Below are positions 26,861-36,625 of a stretch of 64,000 bases of DNA, one piece after another. The DNA lies in assembly GCF_000374065.1 (NCBI RefSeq), contig NZ_KB893246.1, positions 456,593-520,592 of the forward strand, given 5' to 3'. The DNA is from Spirosoma luteum DSM 19990 (GTDB lineage: Bacteria; Bacteroidota; Bacteroidia; Cytophagales; Spirosomataceae). Position 1 is the stretch's first letter. Each line of letters begins with the position of its first letter. The notes under the pieces are model-generated. The model did not search any database. It saw only the letters and a list, made by a program, of their open reading frames with translations, and was not told the origin of the DNA. Position numbers and translations under genes: made by a program.

Positions 26861-27175
26861 GAGGGCTTGTAAATTTAATCGTCATTCAGTATAAATGAGC
26901 TAACAATTTAGCCATTTCTGAGTTTTACCAACTAGATACAATGTGCGGTAAGGTTTCAACTGACGTACACTAATTCAACATATGTGTGAATTAGAGACCC
27001 GCAAGTTGTATCTATTTGCTGATTTCAGCGTCTAAAGATTGGTAACAAACTCTACAGAGTTTGATCGATACATCGAACGATAAAATAAGAGTCGGTTATT
27101 GATCAGCTAGTTTAACACTCATTATTAGTTGAATAATAAGGTAATAATTAGTGCTCGCCATCACAAATTATAGTT
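26861..27175. other. Gene-free stretch with several inverted repeats
   Basis: No coding frame is convincing here. The stretch holds an 80-nt dyad element (26934-26948 with 26999-27013, 13 of 15 bases paired, enclosing a near-palindrome at 26971-26993), a perfect short hairpin CAAACTCT-AC-AGAGTTTG at 27046-27063, and an AT-rich inverted repeat at 27116-27127/27142-27153 (11 of 12) ending 22 bp before the next ATG. It may be a structured untranslated region or decayed mobile palindrome. Confidence 0.6.
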
Positions 27176-27373
27176 ATGAAAAAGTTAGTTTCTCTTTTTG
27201 TTGGTAGTTTACTTTTCATTGCCGGATACCAACAGGCACAAAAACAGGTACAATACGCGAAATCCAGAGCCTCCATTGAGAGTCCGGCTTATGCCGAAAA
27301 GCCGGTCATTGTCCCCGTCGAAAACACACCAACTCTTGCCTTTTATTTGAGTAGATCGTTTGTGAAGAATTAG
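27176..27373 (+). CDS. Short exported or membrane-anchored protein, unknown function
   Basis: A 65-residue frame starts MKKLVSLFVGSLLFIAGYQQAQKQ, a plausible signal or membrane anchor, and continues with a polar tail (PVIVPVENTPTLAFYLSRSFVKN). No family is recognised. It is followed within 20 bp by a strong bidirectional terminator and preceded by structured, AT-rich DNA, which fits an independent small gene. Confidence 0.55.
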   Translation: MKKLVSLFVGSLLFIAGYQQAQKQVQYAKSRASIESPAYAEKPVIVPVENTPTLAFYLSRSFVKN

Positions 27374-27389
27374 CTGGTTTATCTTAACA

Positions 27390-27432
27390 GCACAAAAAAA
27401 TCCACTGATTAATCAGTGGATTTTTTTTGTGC
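27390..27432. terminator. Bidirectional terminator between the small gene and typA
   Basis: A nearly perfect palindrome: 27390-27410 pairs with 27411-27432, core TCCACTGATT/AATCAGTGGA, flanked by seven A on the left and eight T on the right. It therefore works for the 27176 gene on plus and for typA on minus. Confidence 0.9.
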
Positions 27433-27447
27433 TCGGTTGCTGCGTGC

Positions 27448-29262
27448 TTACGCCATAGCAAATTTGTTTTGGTTGCGTTTACGCTCATTCTCATCCAGGA
27501 AAATCTTGCGAATCCGCAACGCTTTAGGTGTCACCTCAAGGTACTCGTCCTTCTGGATATATTCCATGCACTCTTCCAGCGAGAACGATATCTTAGGAGC
27601 AATCTTCACGTTATTGTCCGAACCCGAGGCCCGCATGTTAGTCAATTGTTTTGCGGTTTGCACGTTGACAACAATATCGTTTTGGCGGTTGTGTTCGCCA
27701 ATTACCTGACCCGTATAAATCTCATCGCCTGGCTCAATAAAGAATGAGCCCCGATCTTGAAGCTTGTCAATTGAGTAGGCAGTAGCCATACCACTGGTCA
27801 TTGAAATAAGCGACCCGTTGATACGCTCGGCAATGGGTCCTTTGTATTCCTGATACTCTTTAAACCGGTGGCTCATAACAGCTTCACCGAATGTAGCTGT
27901 CAGAACGTTAGAACGAAGGCCAATCAACCCACGCGATGGGATGTCGAACTCAAGATGCTGCAGGTCGCCTTTTGGCTCCATAATCAGCAATTCTCCTTTC
28001 CGCTGCGTTGCCAGTTCAATTACCTTACCGGCCGTTTCTTCGGGCACGTCGACCACGAGCGTCTCAATCGGCTCTAACTTATGGCCGTTCTCGTCTTCTT
28101 TATACAATACCTGAGGCTGGCCTACCTGTAACTCATAGCCTTCCCGACGCATTGTCTCTATCAACACCGACAAGTGAAGAATACCCCGCCCATAAACCAG
28201 GAAGCGATCTTCGCTATCCGTGTTTTCGACGCGCAACGCCAGGTTTTTCTCAATTTCCTTGTAGAGCCGCTCACGTAGGTGACGAGAGGTAACAAACTTA
28301 CCTTCCTTACCAAAAAATGGCGAGTTGTTTATGGTGAACAACATGTTCATGGTTGGCTCATCCACCGAAATTCGGGTGATAGCTTCCGGTGTTTCGAAGT
28401 CCGTTAGCGTATCGCCAATCTCGAAATCTTCCAGGCCGGTTACAGCGCAGATATCGCCACAGGCAACCTCTGTCACTTTAACCTTACCAAGTCCTTCAAA
28501 AGATTGAAGTTCTTTGACCTTCACCCGTTTCACCGAGCCATCCGACTTCACAAGGCCCATGTTGGCACCTTCTTTCAGCGTGCCCCGATGCACCCGTCCG
28601 ATAGCGATACGACCAACGAAAGCCGAGTAATCGAGCGATGTGATCTGCATCTGTGGCAGCCCTTCGTTCATAGGGGGGGCAGGAATAGTTGCTACAATGG
28701 TATCAAGAAGATACGTGATATTATCAGTAGGAGTTTTCCAGTCCGGACCCATCCAACCTTGTTTGGACGAACCATAAACCGTCGGGAAATCCAGCTGGTC
28801 TTCCGTAGCACCCAGGTTGAACATCAGGTCGAACACCTGTTCGTGAACCTCCTCTGGACGGCAGTTCTCTTTGTCGACTTTATTGATGATCACAATTGGC
28901 TTCAGGCCCAATTGTAGCGCTTTGCTTAACACAAAACGGGTTTGTGGCATGGCTCCTTCAAAAGCGTCGACCAGCAGACAAACGCCATCGGCCATTTTCA
29001 GAACACGTTCCACTTCACCGCCAAAGTCACTGTGACCTGGTGTATCGATGATATTGATTTTAACGTCATTGTACCGAACCGACACGTTTTTGGAAACGAT
29101 GGTAATACCCCGTTCCCGCTCAAGGTCGTTGTTATCCAAAATCAGGTCGCCGAATTCCTGATTGTCCCGAAAAAGTTTGGATGCGTGAATAATCTTGTCG
29201 ACCAGCGTAGTTTTGCCGTGGTCAACGTGGGCGATGATAGCTATATTACGAATTGATTGCAT
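27448..29262 (-). CDS. typA: Translational GTPase TypA/BipA
   Basis: TypA/BipA is a ribosome-associated GTPase of the EF-G family involved in 50S assembly and stress adaptation. The 604-residue protein has G1 AHVDHGKTT (residues 11-19), switch region RERGITI, G3 [14 protein letters not shown] and G4 [14 protein letters not shown], then the beta-barrel domain, the EF-G-like domain and the BipA-specific C-terminus ([19 protein letters not shown]-like [10 protein letters not shown]). Start and length are normal. It is monocistronic. Confidence 0.97.
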   Translation of the reverse strand: MQSIRNIAIIAHVDHGKTTLVDKIIHASKLFRDNQEFGDLILDNNDLERERGITIVSKNVSVRYNDVKINIIDTPGHSDFGGEVERVLKMADGVCLLVDAFEGAMPQTRFVLSKALQLGLKPIVIINKVDKENCRPEEVHEQVFDLMFNLGATEDQLDFPTVYGSSKQGWMGPDWKTPTDNITYLLDTIVATIPAPPMNEGLPQMQITSLDYSAFVGRIAIGRVHRGTLKEGANMGLVKSDGSVKRVKVKELQSFEGLGKVKVTEVACGDICAVTGLEDFEIGDTLTDFETPEAITRISVDEPTMNMLFTINNSPFFGKEGKFVTSRHLRERLYKEIEKNLALRVENTDSEDRFLVYGRGILHLSVLIETMRREGYELQVGQPQVLYKEDENGHKLEPIETLVVDVPEETAGKVIELATQRKGELLIMEPKGDLQHLEFDIPSRGLIGLRSNVLTATFGEAVMSHRFKEYQEYKGPIAERINGSLISMTSGMATAYSIDKLQDRGSFFIEPGDEIYTGQVIGEHNRQNDIVVNVQTAKQLTNMRASGSDNNVKIAPKISFSLEECMEYIQKDEYLEVTPKALRIRKIFLDENERKRNQNKFAMA

Positions 29263-29382
29263 ACACTGTATGAACCAGTTTCTAGCTGATTCAATTGATT
29301 TTCATGATTTATAGTATCCTTCTGGAACGAGGTATAAATAATCATGGAAATCAAATAGATCCCGGTCCAGCTAATTTTAGCG

Positions 29383-29390
29383 CAAAGGTA
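29383..29390 (-). promoter_or_regulatory. Probable -7 box of typA
   Basis: On the minus strand TACCTTTG (29390 down to 29383), followed by CGC, is the same -7 sequence as in the rRNA promoter of this window. A leader of about 115 nt before typA would result. I could not find a matching TTTG at 19-21 bp, so the -33 element is missing or weak. Confidence 0.45.
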
Positions 29391-29490
29391 CGAAATTATA
29401 CACTGAAACACAGATTTTTACAAGTAATAAAACGAAAAAAGCCCATTCAAGGACCTAGTTCTTGTAAAAATACAATTTCTTAACAGTTGC

Positions 29491-29697
29491 TTAATGCTTT
29501 GGGCAGCCACAAGCATTTTTCTTACGGAAAAGACCAGTATTAAACAGCCCGCCACGCTTGGCTTTATAGCCTTTGCGCTTGCGTTTAAAGATCGACATTT
29601 CTGAAGAAGTGGTGGGAGAGGAGGCCATCGTTTCCAATGGTAACTCGACTACCATCAATGATGTAATAACCAACAGAAGTACGTTTATCTTTCTCAT
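29491..29697 (-). CDS. Small basic exported protein
   Basis: A 68-residue protein with a signal-like N-terminus (MRKINVLLLVITSLMVVELPLETMA) and a strongly basic mature part, FKRKRKGYKAKRGGLFNTGLFRKK, ending NACGCPKH with two cysteines. The composition could bind nucleic acid, lipopolysaccharide or metal, but no family is recognised. It is divergent from the gamma-glutamylcyclotransferase gene and upstream of typA's promoter region. Confidence 0.65.
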   Translation of the reverse strand: MRKINVLLLVITSLMVVELPLETMASSPTTSSEMSIFKRKRKGYKAKRGGLFNTGLFRKKNACGCPKH

Positions 29698-29766
29698 AAT
29701 AAGGCCTGCTTTCTATATTAACGTCAAAATAACTACTTTCGTCATCCAGCAAGCTACATTTTCTGA

Positions 29767-30189
29767 ATGAGTCCGAATCCTGACTTTCTGATCGTTTACG
29801 GCACCCTTCGGCCTCCTTTTGATAACCAATTCGCGCTGTACCTGCGTAATCGGGGCCGTCTGATAGGAGAAGGTGCCTTTGCTGGCCAGGTATTTAACAT
29901 GGGAAGTTACCCCGGTGCCATTTATCAGGAAGATGCTGATACCCGCGTATGCGGTACCGTTTATGACATTGGCAACCAAAAAGAAACGACGCTGACTTAC
30001 CTGGATTATTACGAAGGTGTTGGTGATGACTTTGAGCACCCGACCGAATTTATCCGGGCTATCATACCGGTGCAATTCAATGAGCAAGTCGCTGATTGCT
30101 GGGTTTATCTCTATGATTTGCCTACCACGAACAAACCCTTGATAGAATCGGGTGACTTCGCGCTGCATATCAGCAGTTTACCCTATTAG
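29767..30189 (+). CDS. Gamma-glutamylcyclotransferase (AIG2-like) family protein
   Basis: The 140-residue protein has the family's nucleotide-like loop LIVYGTLRPPFDNQFALYL near the start, GQVFNMGSYPGAIY, CGTVYDI, and the acidic LDYYEGV with Glu83 at the expected catalytic position. Members release 5-oxoproline from gamma-glutamyl amines or peptides. The exact substrate cannot be told from sequence. It is monocistronic, ended by a strong terminator. Confidence 0.88.
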   Translation: MSPNPDFLIVYGTLRPPFDNQFALYLRNRGRLIGEGAFAGQVFNMGSYPGAIYQEDADTRVCGTVYDIGNQKETTLTYLDYYEGVGDDFEHPTEFIRAIIPVQFNEQVADCWVYLYDLPTTNKPLIESGDFALHISSLPY

Positions 30190-30210
30190 AATAAACTTTA
30201 TACCAAAAAA

Positions 30211-30240
30211 CACCGGCTCGTTGTATGAGCCGGTGTTTTT
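30211..30240. terminator. Bidirectional terminator
   Basis: CACCGGCTC (30211-30219) pairs with GAGCCGGTG (30227-30235), with six A before and five T after. It serves the convergent 29767 gene and the minus-strand lipoprotein gene ending at 30265. Confidence 0.9.
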
Positions 30241-30264
30241 GTAAACTTTTCATCCATTCAAACC

Positions 30265-30585
30265 TTACCTTGGTCCGCGTGAACGACTACCGCCGTTGTA
30301 GCTACCCCTACTCCCGCTACGAGCATTTGGGCTGCTCCCACGATTATTATTGTAACGGGGAGCCGGTGTGTAGTAACGCTGACGGATTACAACCGGCGGA
30401 CGACGTACCACAACGGGTGGCCGGTAATATCCGTAAGGACTGTAGCCATAACTATTGCCATAGTATGGCCGTGCCCCGTATCCTCCATAACCAGCGCCTG
30501 TGCTTACATAGCTAGGACCACAACTTGTCATTATCGCAACTAATAATCCAGCCACGAGCAATGGAATCATTTTTATCGTTTTCAT
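30265..30585 (-). CDS. Tyr/Gly/Arg-rich lipoprotein
   Basis: A 106-residue protein with a lipoprotein signal (lipobox AIMTSC). The mature part is low complexity: repeats of GYG, YYG, RPPVVVRRPPVVI, then Asn/Ser/Arg/Gly-rich to the end. It is probably surface-exposed and disordered. An ATG at 30597 would add four residues (MINT); the one at 30585 (MKTIKMIPLLVAG) is preferred as a lipoprotein start. Function unknown. Confidence 0.75.
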   Translation of the reverse strand: MKTIKMIPLLVAGLLVAIMTSCGPSYVSTGAGYGGYGARPYYGNSYGYSPYGYYRPPVVVRRPPVVIRQRYYTPAPRYNNNRGSSPNARSGSRGSYNGGSRSRGPR

Positions 30586-30815
30586 AGTGTTGATCATTAG
30601 ATAGTTTGTGAAACAATTTATTTTTAAAGAGGTGTAGTGAATAGCCTTTACGCCTAGTTACCCAAACGCACTACCACGGTCATTGTGCCTATCCTGTTGA
30701 CACGCTACCCCTATCTCTATATGTCCATCGGCGTATGCATTTAGCTTCTGTTTGTTAGACAAATTGTGAAGCCCAGCGTTTAATGAAAACGACAATAAAT
30801 TAGTAAAAATTTAAC

Positions 30816-30851
30816 TAAAAGCCTGACCATGAGAACATAGTCAGGCTTTTA
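30816..30851 (-). terminator. Terminator of the dienelactone hydrolase gene
   Basis: TAAAAGCCTGAC (30816-30827) pairs with GTCAGGCTTTTA (30840-30851), a perfect 12-bp stem with a 12-nt loop. On the minus strand the arm ends in a TTTTA run just past the hydrolase stop. Confidence 0.8.
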
Positions 30852-30873
30852 AAAGAGAAGATGAAGCAGTGAA

Positions 30874-31734
30874 TTATGCTTTCAGTTTGCTTTTTAAATA
30901 GGCTAAAGCCAACTTATAGGAATCAGCTGCGGCCTCCTTGTTATAAACCGGATTACTTGGATTAGCAAAGCCGTGTCCGGCATCATACATTTTGACAGTC
31001 AGTTTCTCACCGGCTTTCTGCATGTTCTCTTCAAACGTCTTCACCGATTCTGGCGTAATACCTTTATCCTGCGTACCGAAAAAACCGATTACATCGGTAT
31101 TAAGTGTTTTCAATTTTTCAACATCCTGCTCAGGCCGACCATAATACATTACACAGCCTTTTGCCTGCTTACCTTCCAGCATAGCAGACTGGAGCGACAA
31201 CATACCACCGAAGCACCAGCCAACGCTGGCAAATTCAGCCTTGGGACCTGCGTAAGCAATGCCCCCTTTCATAATGCTGGCAAGTCGGTCTTTACTGGCG
31301 GCACTCATCAACTTGCCCGCTTCCGATGGCTCAGTGGCTACTTTGCCATCATACATATCCAGGGCCAGTACATTTACATCTTTCAGATCACTGTAATACT
31401 TCTCAGCTTCTTTTTTGATATTGTCATTTAGACCCCACCATTCCTGGTAAACCAGTAGCCATTTATCAGATGGCTTTTGGGACTTTATCATAAATCCGCT
31501 GGCAGATTGGCCATCGGGCGTTGGAAACGTAACCATTTCTCCCGCGCCCTTGTACGTGAATGGCAATGGACTAATGTGTAACTGCTGAAACGCCGGGTTT
31601 GCTGCCAGTAACGACATATCGTTTCCGGGCGTATGGCAAACGGGAATGGTCGTTTGCCGGGTTTCTTTAACTGGCGTTACGTAAGCCAATAACGACATAA
31701 AGAAAGAAAGCCCGGTTATAAAAATTATTTTCAT
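30874..31734 (-). CDS. Exported dienelactone hydrolase family protein
   Basis: A 286-residue alpha/beta hydrolase with a signal peptide (MKIIFITGLSFFMSLLAYVTP). The catalytic triad is visible: Cys174 in VGWCFGG (the Cys nucleophile of dienelactone hydrolases), Asp222 in FFGTQDKG and His253 in YDAGHGFANP. EWWGLNDNIKKEAEKY matches the family's early motif. Classical members open dienelactones from aromatic ring cleavage; the exported substrate is unknown. The metallophosphoesterase gene lies 58 bp upstream on the same strand. Confidence 0.92.
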   Translation of the reverse strand: MKIIFITGLSFFMSLLAYVTPVKETRQTTIPVCHTPGNDMSLLAANPAFQQLHISPLPFTYKGAGEMVTFPTPDGQSASGFMIKSQKPSDKWLLVYQEWWGLNDNIKKEAEKYYSDLKDVNVLALDMYDGKVATEPSEAGKLMSAASKDRLASIMKGGIAYAGPKAEFASVGWCFGGMLSLQSAMLEGKQAKGCVMYYGRPEQDVEKLKTLNTDVIGFFGTQDKGITPESVKTFEENMQKAGEKLTVKMYDAGHGFANPSNPVYNKEAAADSYKLALAYLKSKLKA

Positions 31735-31792
31735 GTGTGTTTGATGGTTAGTTGATTAGAGGTAACGGAAAGAGTAAGGATTTAGTTAGAAA

Positions 31793-33073
31793 CTATGCCT
31801 TCACTAACTCAAAAATTGTAATCTCCGGCAGAATACCAACCCGGCCCGGGTAACCAATATACCCATAGCCCCGATTGACATACAACCGTTGATTGCCTTG
31901 CTCATATAACCCAGCCCATTGTTTATAAAAATACTGCGCCGGGCTCCACCTGACATCACCCAGGTCAACACCAAACTGAGCACCGTGCGTATGGCCACTG
32001 AACTGAACGTCTATATCCCCAAAACTTGGCCGCACTTCGGCATCCCAATGTGTGGGATCGTGCGACAGTAATAGTTTAACGGGATAGTCTTCAGTGCCCT
32101 TGTAAGCTTTGGCAAGATTTCCAGCGCGTAGGGCCGCCGGACCGAAACCAAGGTTCTGCACGCCAATAAGCGCGATTTTATCCCCGTTCTGCTCCAGTAT
32201 TTTATGTTCATCCATCAAGATGTTCCAGCCCATTTGCTTATGAGCTGCCACAACGTTCAGCACATTTTGCCGTTCGGCCTGAGCATTCGGCCATTGCACA
32301 TACTTTCCGTAGTCATGATTACCCAGCGTTGAGTATACACCCAATGGTGCTTTCACTTTGTTGAATACGTCAATGTAGCTGTTTACCTCTTCAGCGTGGC
32401 TGTTCACCAGGTCGCCAGTAAAAAACACGAGGTCAGGCTTCTGACCAAGCAACATGTCAACGCCACCGCGTACGGCCGTTTTGTTGAAGAAACTACCGGA
32501 ATGAATATCCGAGATTTGTGCAATTGTGATGCCATTAAATCCTGATGGCAGGTTTTTCATGGGTAACTTAATGCGCCGGATGCGGTAGTCATGGGCACCC
32601 GATACTATACCCCAGGTGAATCCTGCCAGCGGAATGGCTCCCACCACCAGTGCCGTCTTCATCAGAAAATCGGAGCGTGAAATAGTGTCGGTAGCGGGTA
32701 TGGTTTGGCGGGTCGAATCCTCAACGGCTTCGCGAACTTCGGGTTTGTAAAATAGAGATATGATCCAGCGAAAGAACCGGCCAATATCATCAATTAATAT
32801 AATGAGTACGGCAAAGATTTTTGAGAAATAAGGAATCGCAATGACGGCCCACATAAACGTCCGCATATTGCGACTAATAGAATCGGGAGGCACTAATTGC
32901 ATGATTACATACAGCAACAGCGACACTGCTGTAAACCCCCAGAAGGCAATGGCAATTATTCGCTGCGTATTTTCCGTTGCGGATCGACTAACGGTTTTAA
33001 TGGCCTGAAAAACGTACCAGTCAATTAACAGGAGAATGACGGGCAGGATAAAAAAAAGTACGGTACGGTTCAT
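31793..33073 (-). CDS. Membrane-anchored metallophosphoesterase
   Basis: The 426-residue protein has three to four N-terminal membrane helices (about residues 1-110), then a calcineurin-like phosphoesterase domain: AQISDIHSG, FFTGDLVNS, LGNHDYG, LLSHDPTHWD and FSGHTHGAQFG supply the usual two-metal ligands. It resembles the YkuE/YaeI type, thought to act on lipid-linked phosphates at the membrane. The substrate is not predictable. A perfect 23-bp hairpin separates it from the upstream RND gene. Confidence 0.9.
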   Translation of the reverse strand: MNRTVLFFILPVILLLIDWYVFQAIKTVSRSATENTQRIIAIAFWGFTAVSLLLYVIMQLVPPDSISRNMRTFMWAVIAIPYFSKIFAVLIILIDDIGRFFRWIISLFYKPEVREAVEDSTRQTIPATDTISRSDFLMKTALVVGAIPLAGFTWGIVSGAHDYRIRRIKLPMKNLPSGFNGITIAQISDIHSGSFFNKTAVRGGVDMLLGQKPDLVFFTGDLVNSHAEEVNSYIDVFNKVKAPLGVYSTLGNHDYGKYVQWPNAQAERQNVLNVVAAHKQMGWNILMDEHKILEQNGDKIALIGVQNLGFGPAALRAGNLAKAYKGTEDYPVKLLLSHDPTHWDAEVRPSFGDIDVQFSGHTHGAQFGVDLGDVRWSPAQYFYKQWAGLYEQGNQRLYVNRGYGYIGYPGRVGILPEITIFELVKA

Positions 33074-33101
33074 AAATAAAGACCGGGTCGCCGGTGCGAT
33101 G

Positions 33102-33170
33102 AAAGAGCGAGAGAGCGAAAGAGTGAACGTGCAGTTTTTGCAAATTTACTCTTTCGCTCTCTCGCTCTTT
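33102..33170. repeat. Perfect 23-bp inverted repeat between RND pump and metallophosphoesterase genes
   Basis: Bases 33102-33124 and 33148-33170 are exact inverted copies (purine-rich arm AAAGAGCGAGAGAGCGAAAG and its complement) around a 23-nt loop. The element lies only 7 bp after the RND stop on the minus strand. It may act as an mRNA-end hairpin, but there is no T run directly after the arm, and the alternating GAGCGAGAGAGCGAAAGAG resembles a repeat insertion. Confidence 0.8.
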
Positions 33171-33176
33171 ATACGT

Positions 33177-36100
33177 TTAAACTAATTCCTCCTCCGGTTG
33201 TAGCTGTTCTTTCTTTTCCAGAGCAGGGTCTTTTTTGCCGAACCACTTCATCCGAATGCGTTCGTTGATCCAGTACATACAAGGTACTATAACCAACGTT
33301 AGTACGGTAGAAAAGGTCAGACCAAAGATGATTGTCCAGGCCAGAATGTTCCAGAATACGGAGCTATCGCCCCCAATGACTACGTGCGGATCAAAGTCGC
33401 GGAACAGGCCAACGAAATCAACAGTTAAGCCGAAGGCTAGCGGTACCAGTCCTAACACAGCAGCTGTAGCCGTTAGCAGAACAGGCGTTAAACGAATGCC
33501 GCCCGCGTCAATGATTGCTTCGCGCAGTGGAACACCCCGGCCCCGTAACTCCTCGATGAATTCGATCAGCAGAATCCCGTTCTTCACTACAATACCCGCT
33601 AAAGCAATGATACCGACACCCGACATGATGACCGAGAACGACTTTCCGGCAATAATGAATCCCAGCAGTACCCCAATCAGGGATAGCAGTATGGTCACGA
33701 ATATAATTAGCGGCTTAACGACGGAGTTGAACTGCGTAGCCAGAATCAGATAAATCAACAGAATAGCAATACCGAAAGCCGAAATCAGGAAACTCATCGA
33801 CTCCTGCTGATCTTCCTGTTCGCCACCCATTTTGATAGTGTACCCGTTCTGCACGTCCATCTGGTTTATTACCTGCTGAATCTGCGCAACAATCTGGTTG
33901 GCGTTGTAGCCCGGAACCACGTCAGAACTCAAGGTTACCAGTCGTTCCTGATTTTTGCGATTAATTTGGCTGAACGTCGTCGAGTAGGTGATATCAGCTA
34001 CAGATGTGATGGGTACCTGCCGTAGTTGCCCACCCGCTACCATATCCCGGTACACGATATTCAGGCTCAGGAGCCGATTTATCTGACTCCGGTCATCGGG
34101 TTTGAGCCGCACCATGATAGGGTATTCATCTTTTGCATCACGAAACCTCGATACTTCCAGCCCAAACAAGGCCGTTCTAATCGTTCCGGCTATCTGCGCG
34201 GACGAAATCCCTTCCCGCTCGGCCTTTTCCCGATTAACGTTGATAACTATTTCAGGCTTATTCGTAATCAAATCTGACTTCAACCGGTCAATACCCTGAA
34301 TCCCCGCCTGACTAATTTTCTGCCGAACCTGCTTTTCTATCGTTTGTAGCTCATTGAAATCGTCGCCGGCAATTTCGATAGAAATAGGTTTACCCGTTGG
34401 CGGTCCATTTGCTTCGCGCTCCACCGAAATTTCACTCCCTGGCAAGCCACGCATAGCAACCCTCACTTTGGCTAATAGGGAGTCAGTTGAGATACCATTC
34501 CGCTCTTCGTTTCCTTTGAACGCCACCGTTACCTTCGATTTCTGCGGAGTAGCAGCCCGATCAGGATTTTGTGGGTCACCGGCATTTTTGCCCACATTCG
34601 ATATAACCGAGTTAACAACTTCGGTAGCGTCATTTTCCTGCAACACCTTGAAAATCCGCTTCTCGATCACCTTCGTAATGGAGTCTGTCACGGTAGCGTC
34701 GGTCCCTACCGGCATCACGTTATACACATAAATATAGTCCGGTTCTCCGCTTGGGAAAAAGATAACCTTAGGTTTGGCTATACCCGTAATAATGAACGTT
34801 AGAATCAATAAGCCAAACGCAAAAGCAATTGCCAGTACAGGTCTCCAGCCTGTCAGTACCCAGGAAATAAGGCCACGGTATCCATTTTTGAGTGCTGGCA
34901 ACAGTCGATTCTGGAACGGGACAATCAACTTTGGTGTCAGCACATAATGGTTGAATACGTACAGAATCAGGAAGAATACAAGCAGGTTGCCAATACCCCG
35001 GTCAATCACGTAGCCAATACCAGCCAGTACAGTTAAAATAATTAGCGGCCGTTTGATTTCGTCAAAACTCTGTTTGTCTTCGTGGTTGTCGTCCTCATGC
35101 CGTTTCATAAACGTTACGGCAAAGACGGGGTTAATTACGTAGGCCACGAATAAGGAGGCAAACAAGGTCAGGATAAGCGTGAGAGGTAAAAACTTCATAA
35201 ATTCCCCAACGATACCCGGCCAGAACAACAGCGGGAAGAAGGGGGCAATGGTCGTTAGTGTACCCGAAAACACGGGTACAAATACTTCTCCCGCTGCCGC
35301 TTTTACTGCCTGTTTGATGTCCCAATCTTTGTTCTCATTAAAGAGCCGGTGGGAGTTCTCGATAACCACAATGGCATCATCTACCACTAAGCCCAACCCC
35401 AGCAGAAAAGCAAACAGAACGATTGTGTTCAGGGTAAAGGCCGTTCCCACTACGGGACCAAGCACGGGCATCATCACAAAGGCAACTAATGCCGACAAGG
35501 GTACCGACAGGCCGATAAATATGGCATCCCGAACGCCCATAAAGAACATCAGGACCAGCACAACGAATATAAAGCCCAATACCACCGTGTTGATCAGGTC
35601 ATTCACGTTCTCACGGGTGCGTTCCGACTGGTCGGCAGTAATTTTTACGTCAAGGCCCTGGGGAAACCTAGACTCCTTATACTCATCAATCGTTTTTTCA
35701 ATCCGGTCAGCAGCAGACAGCAAGTTGGCTCCTGACCGCTTGATAACGTTCAATGTAACAACTGATTTATTATTCAAACGGGCATAGCTTTGCTGTTCCT
35801 CAAAACTGTCCTGGACATCAGCAATATCGCCAAGCCGGATGGTTGCGCCCGTTGCCGTACGAATCTGTAGGTTTTGGAGTTGCGTAATATCGGTAAATTC
35901 TCCCTTCACCCGTACCGTCCGCCGAACGCCATCCACATCCAGTTCGCCACCCGATATGTTGATGTTTTCGCCCTGCACGGCTTGCTGAATATCGGAGAAA
36001 GCTAATCCTGCGGACTGCATCCGGGGTAAATCCACATTAATCTGAATTTCACGATCCAGTGCTCCCACAATATCTACCCGACGGATTTCGGGCATTCCCT

Positions 36101-36617
36101 CAATCACATCCTGCAAATCTTCCGCGTATTCCTTTAACTGCTTCAGCGAAAAATTACCAGCCATGTTAATGTTCATGATCGGAAACTCCGAGAAGTTTAC
36201 GTCCTGTGCCGTTGGACCAGCATCCAGTTTCTGGGGCAAATCGGGCTTTGCTTTATCAATAGCATCGCGAACCCGTTGCAAGGCTTCCTCCGTTTTGACA
36301 TCCGGGTTGAACTCCACCAGAATGACCGATACATCCTGCAACGCATTCGATTTAATGCGCTTCACCCCCGAAATGGACTTCAACTGCTTCTCTATCTGCT
36401 TATTGATAGTGTTTTCAATATCAGCAGGAGCTGTGCCTACATACACCGTGTTGATGTAAACCTGTGGTATCTTAATATCGGGAAATTGTTCTTTCGGCAG
36501 GTTATTGTACACAAACAGCCCGCCCAGGGTAATCAGGAGGGTGAAGATGTAAATGGCCGTTCGGTTCTCAACGCACCAGTTGGTAAATCCGAGAGTTTTG
36601 TACTGTTCAAATTTCAT
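33177..36617 (-). CDS. RND-family multidrug efflux permease
   Basis: A 1146-residue inner-membrane pump of the AcrB (HAE1) type. It begins GFTNWCVENRTAIYIFTLLI, with PKEQFPDI and the porter-domain pattern. The proton-relay pair Asp413-Asp414 lies in LGLVVDDAIVVIENS. Compared with AcrB it is about 100 residues longer, partly from extra hydrophobic segments around residues 540-590 (ILTVLAGIGYVID, LLVFFLILYVF). Substrates are unknown. It is last in the operon tetR, tolC, MFP, RND; a hexamer array fills the 88-bp gap to the MFP gene. Confidence 0.95.
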   Translation of the reverse strand: MKFEQYKTLGFTNWCVENRTAIYIFTLLITLGGLFVYNNLPKEQFPDIKIPQVYINTVYVGTAPADIENTINKQIEKQLKSISGVKRIKSNALQDVSVILVEFNPDVKTEEALQRVRDAIDKAKPDLPQKLDAGPTAQDVNFSEFPIMNINMAGNFSLKQLKEYAEDLQDVIEGMPEIRRVDIVGALDREIQINVDLPRMQSAGLAFSDIQQAVQGENINISGGELDVDGVRRTVRVKGEFTDITQLQNLQIRTATGATIRLGDIADVQDSFEEQQSYARLNNKSVVTLNVIKRSGANLLSAADRIEKTIDEYKESRFPQGLDVKITADQSERTRENVNDLINTVVLGFIFVVLVLMFFMGVRDAIFIGLSVPLSALVAFVMMPVLGPVVGTAFTLNTIVLFAFLLGLGLVVDDAIVVIENSHRLFNENKDWDIKQAVKAAAGEVFVPVFSGTLTTIAPFFPLLFWPGIVGEFMKFLPLTLILTLFASLFVAYVINPVFAVTFMKRHEDDNHEDKQSFDEIKRPLIILTVLAGIGYVIDRGIGNLLVFFLILYVFNHYVLTPKLIVPFQNRLLPALKNGYRGLISWVLTGWRPVLAIAFAFGLLILTFIITGIAKPKVIFFPSGEPDYIYVYNVMPVGTDATVTDSITKVIEKRIFKVLQENDATEVVNSVISNVGKNAGDPQNPDRAATPQKSKVTVAFKGNEERNGISTDSLLAKVRVAMRGLPGSEISVEREANGPPTGKPISIEIAGDDFNELQTIEKQVRQKISQAGIQGIDRLKSDLITNKPEIVINVNREKAEREGISSAQIAGTIRTALFGLEVSRFRDAKDEYPIMVRLKPDDRSQINRLLSLNIVYRDMVAGGQLRQVPITSVADITYSTTFSQINRKNQERLVTLSSDVVPGYNANQIVAQIQQVINQMDVQNGYTIKMGGEQEDQQESMSFLISAFGIAILLIYLILATQFNSVVKPLIIFVTILLSLIGVLLGFIIAGKSFSVIMSGVGIIALAGIVVKNGILLIEFIEELRGRGVPLREAIIDAGGIRLTPVLLTATAAVLGLVPLAFGLTVDFVGLFRDFDPHVVIGGDSSVFWNILAWTIIFGLTFSTVLTLVIVPCMYWINERIRMKWFGKKDPALEKKEQLQPEEELV

Positions 36618-36625
36618 AATTTGTG

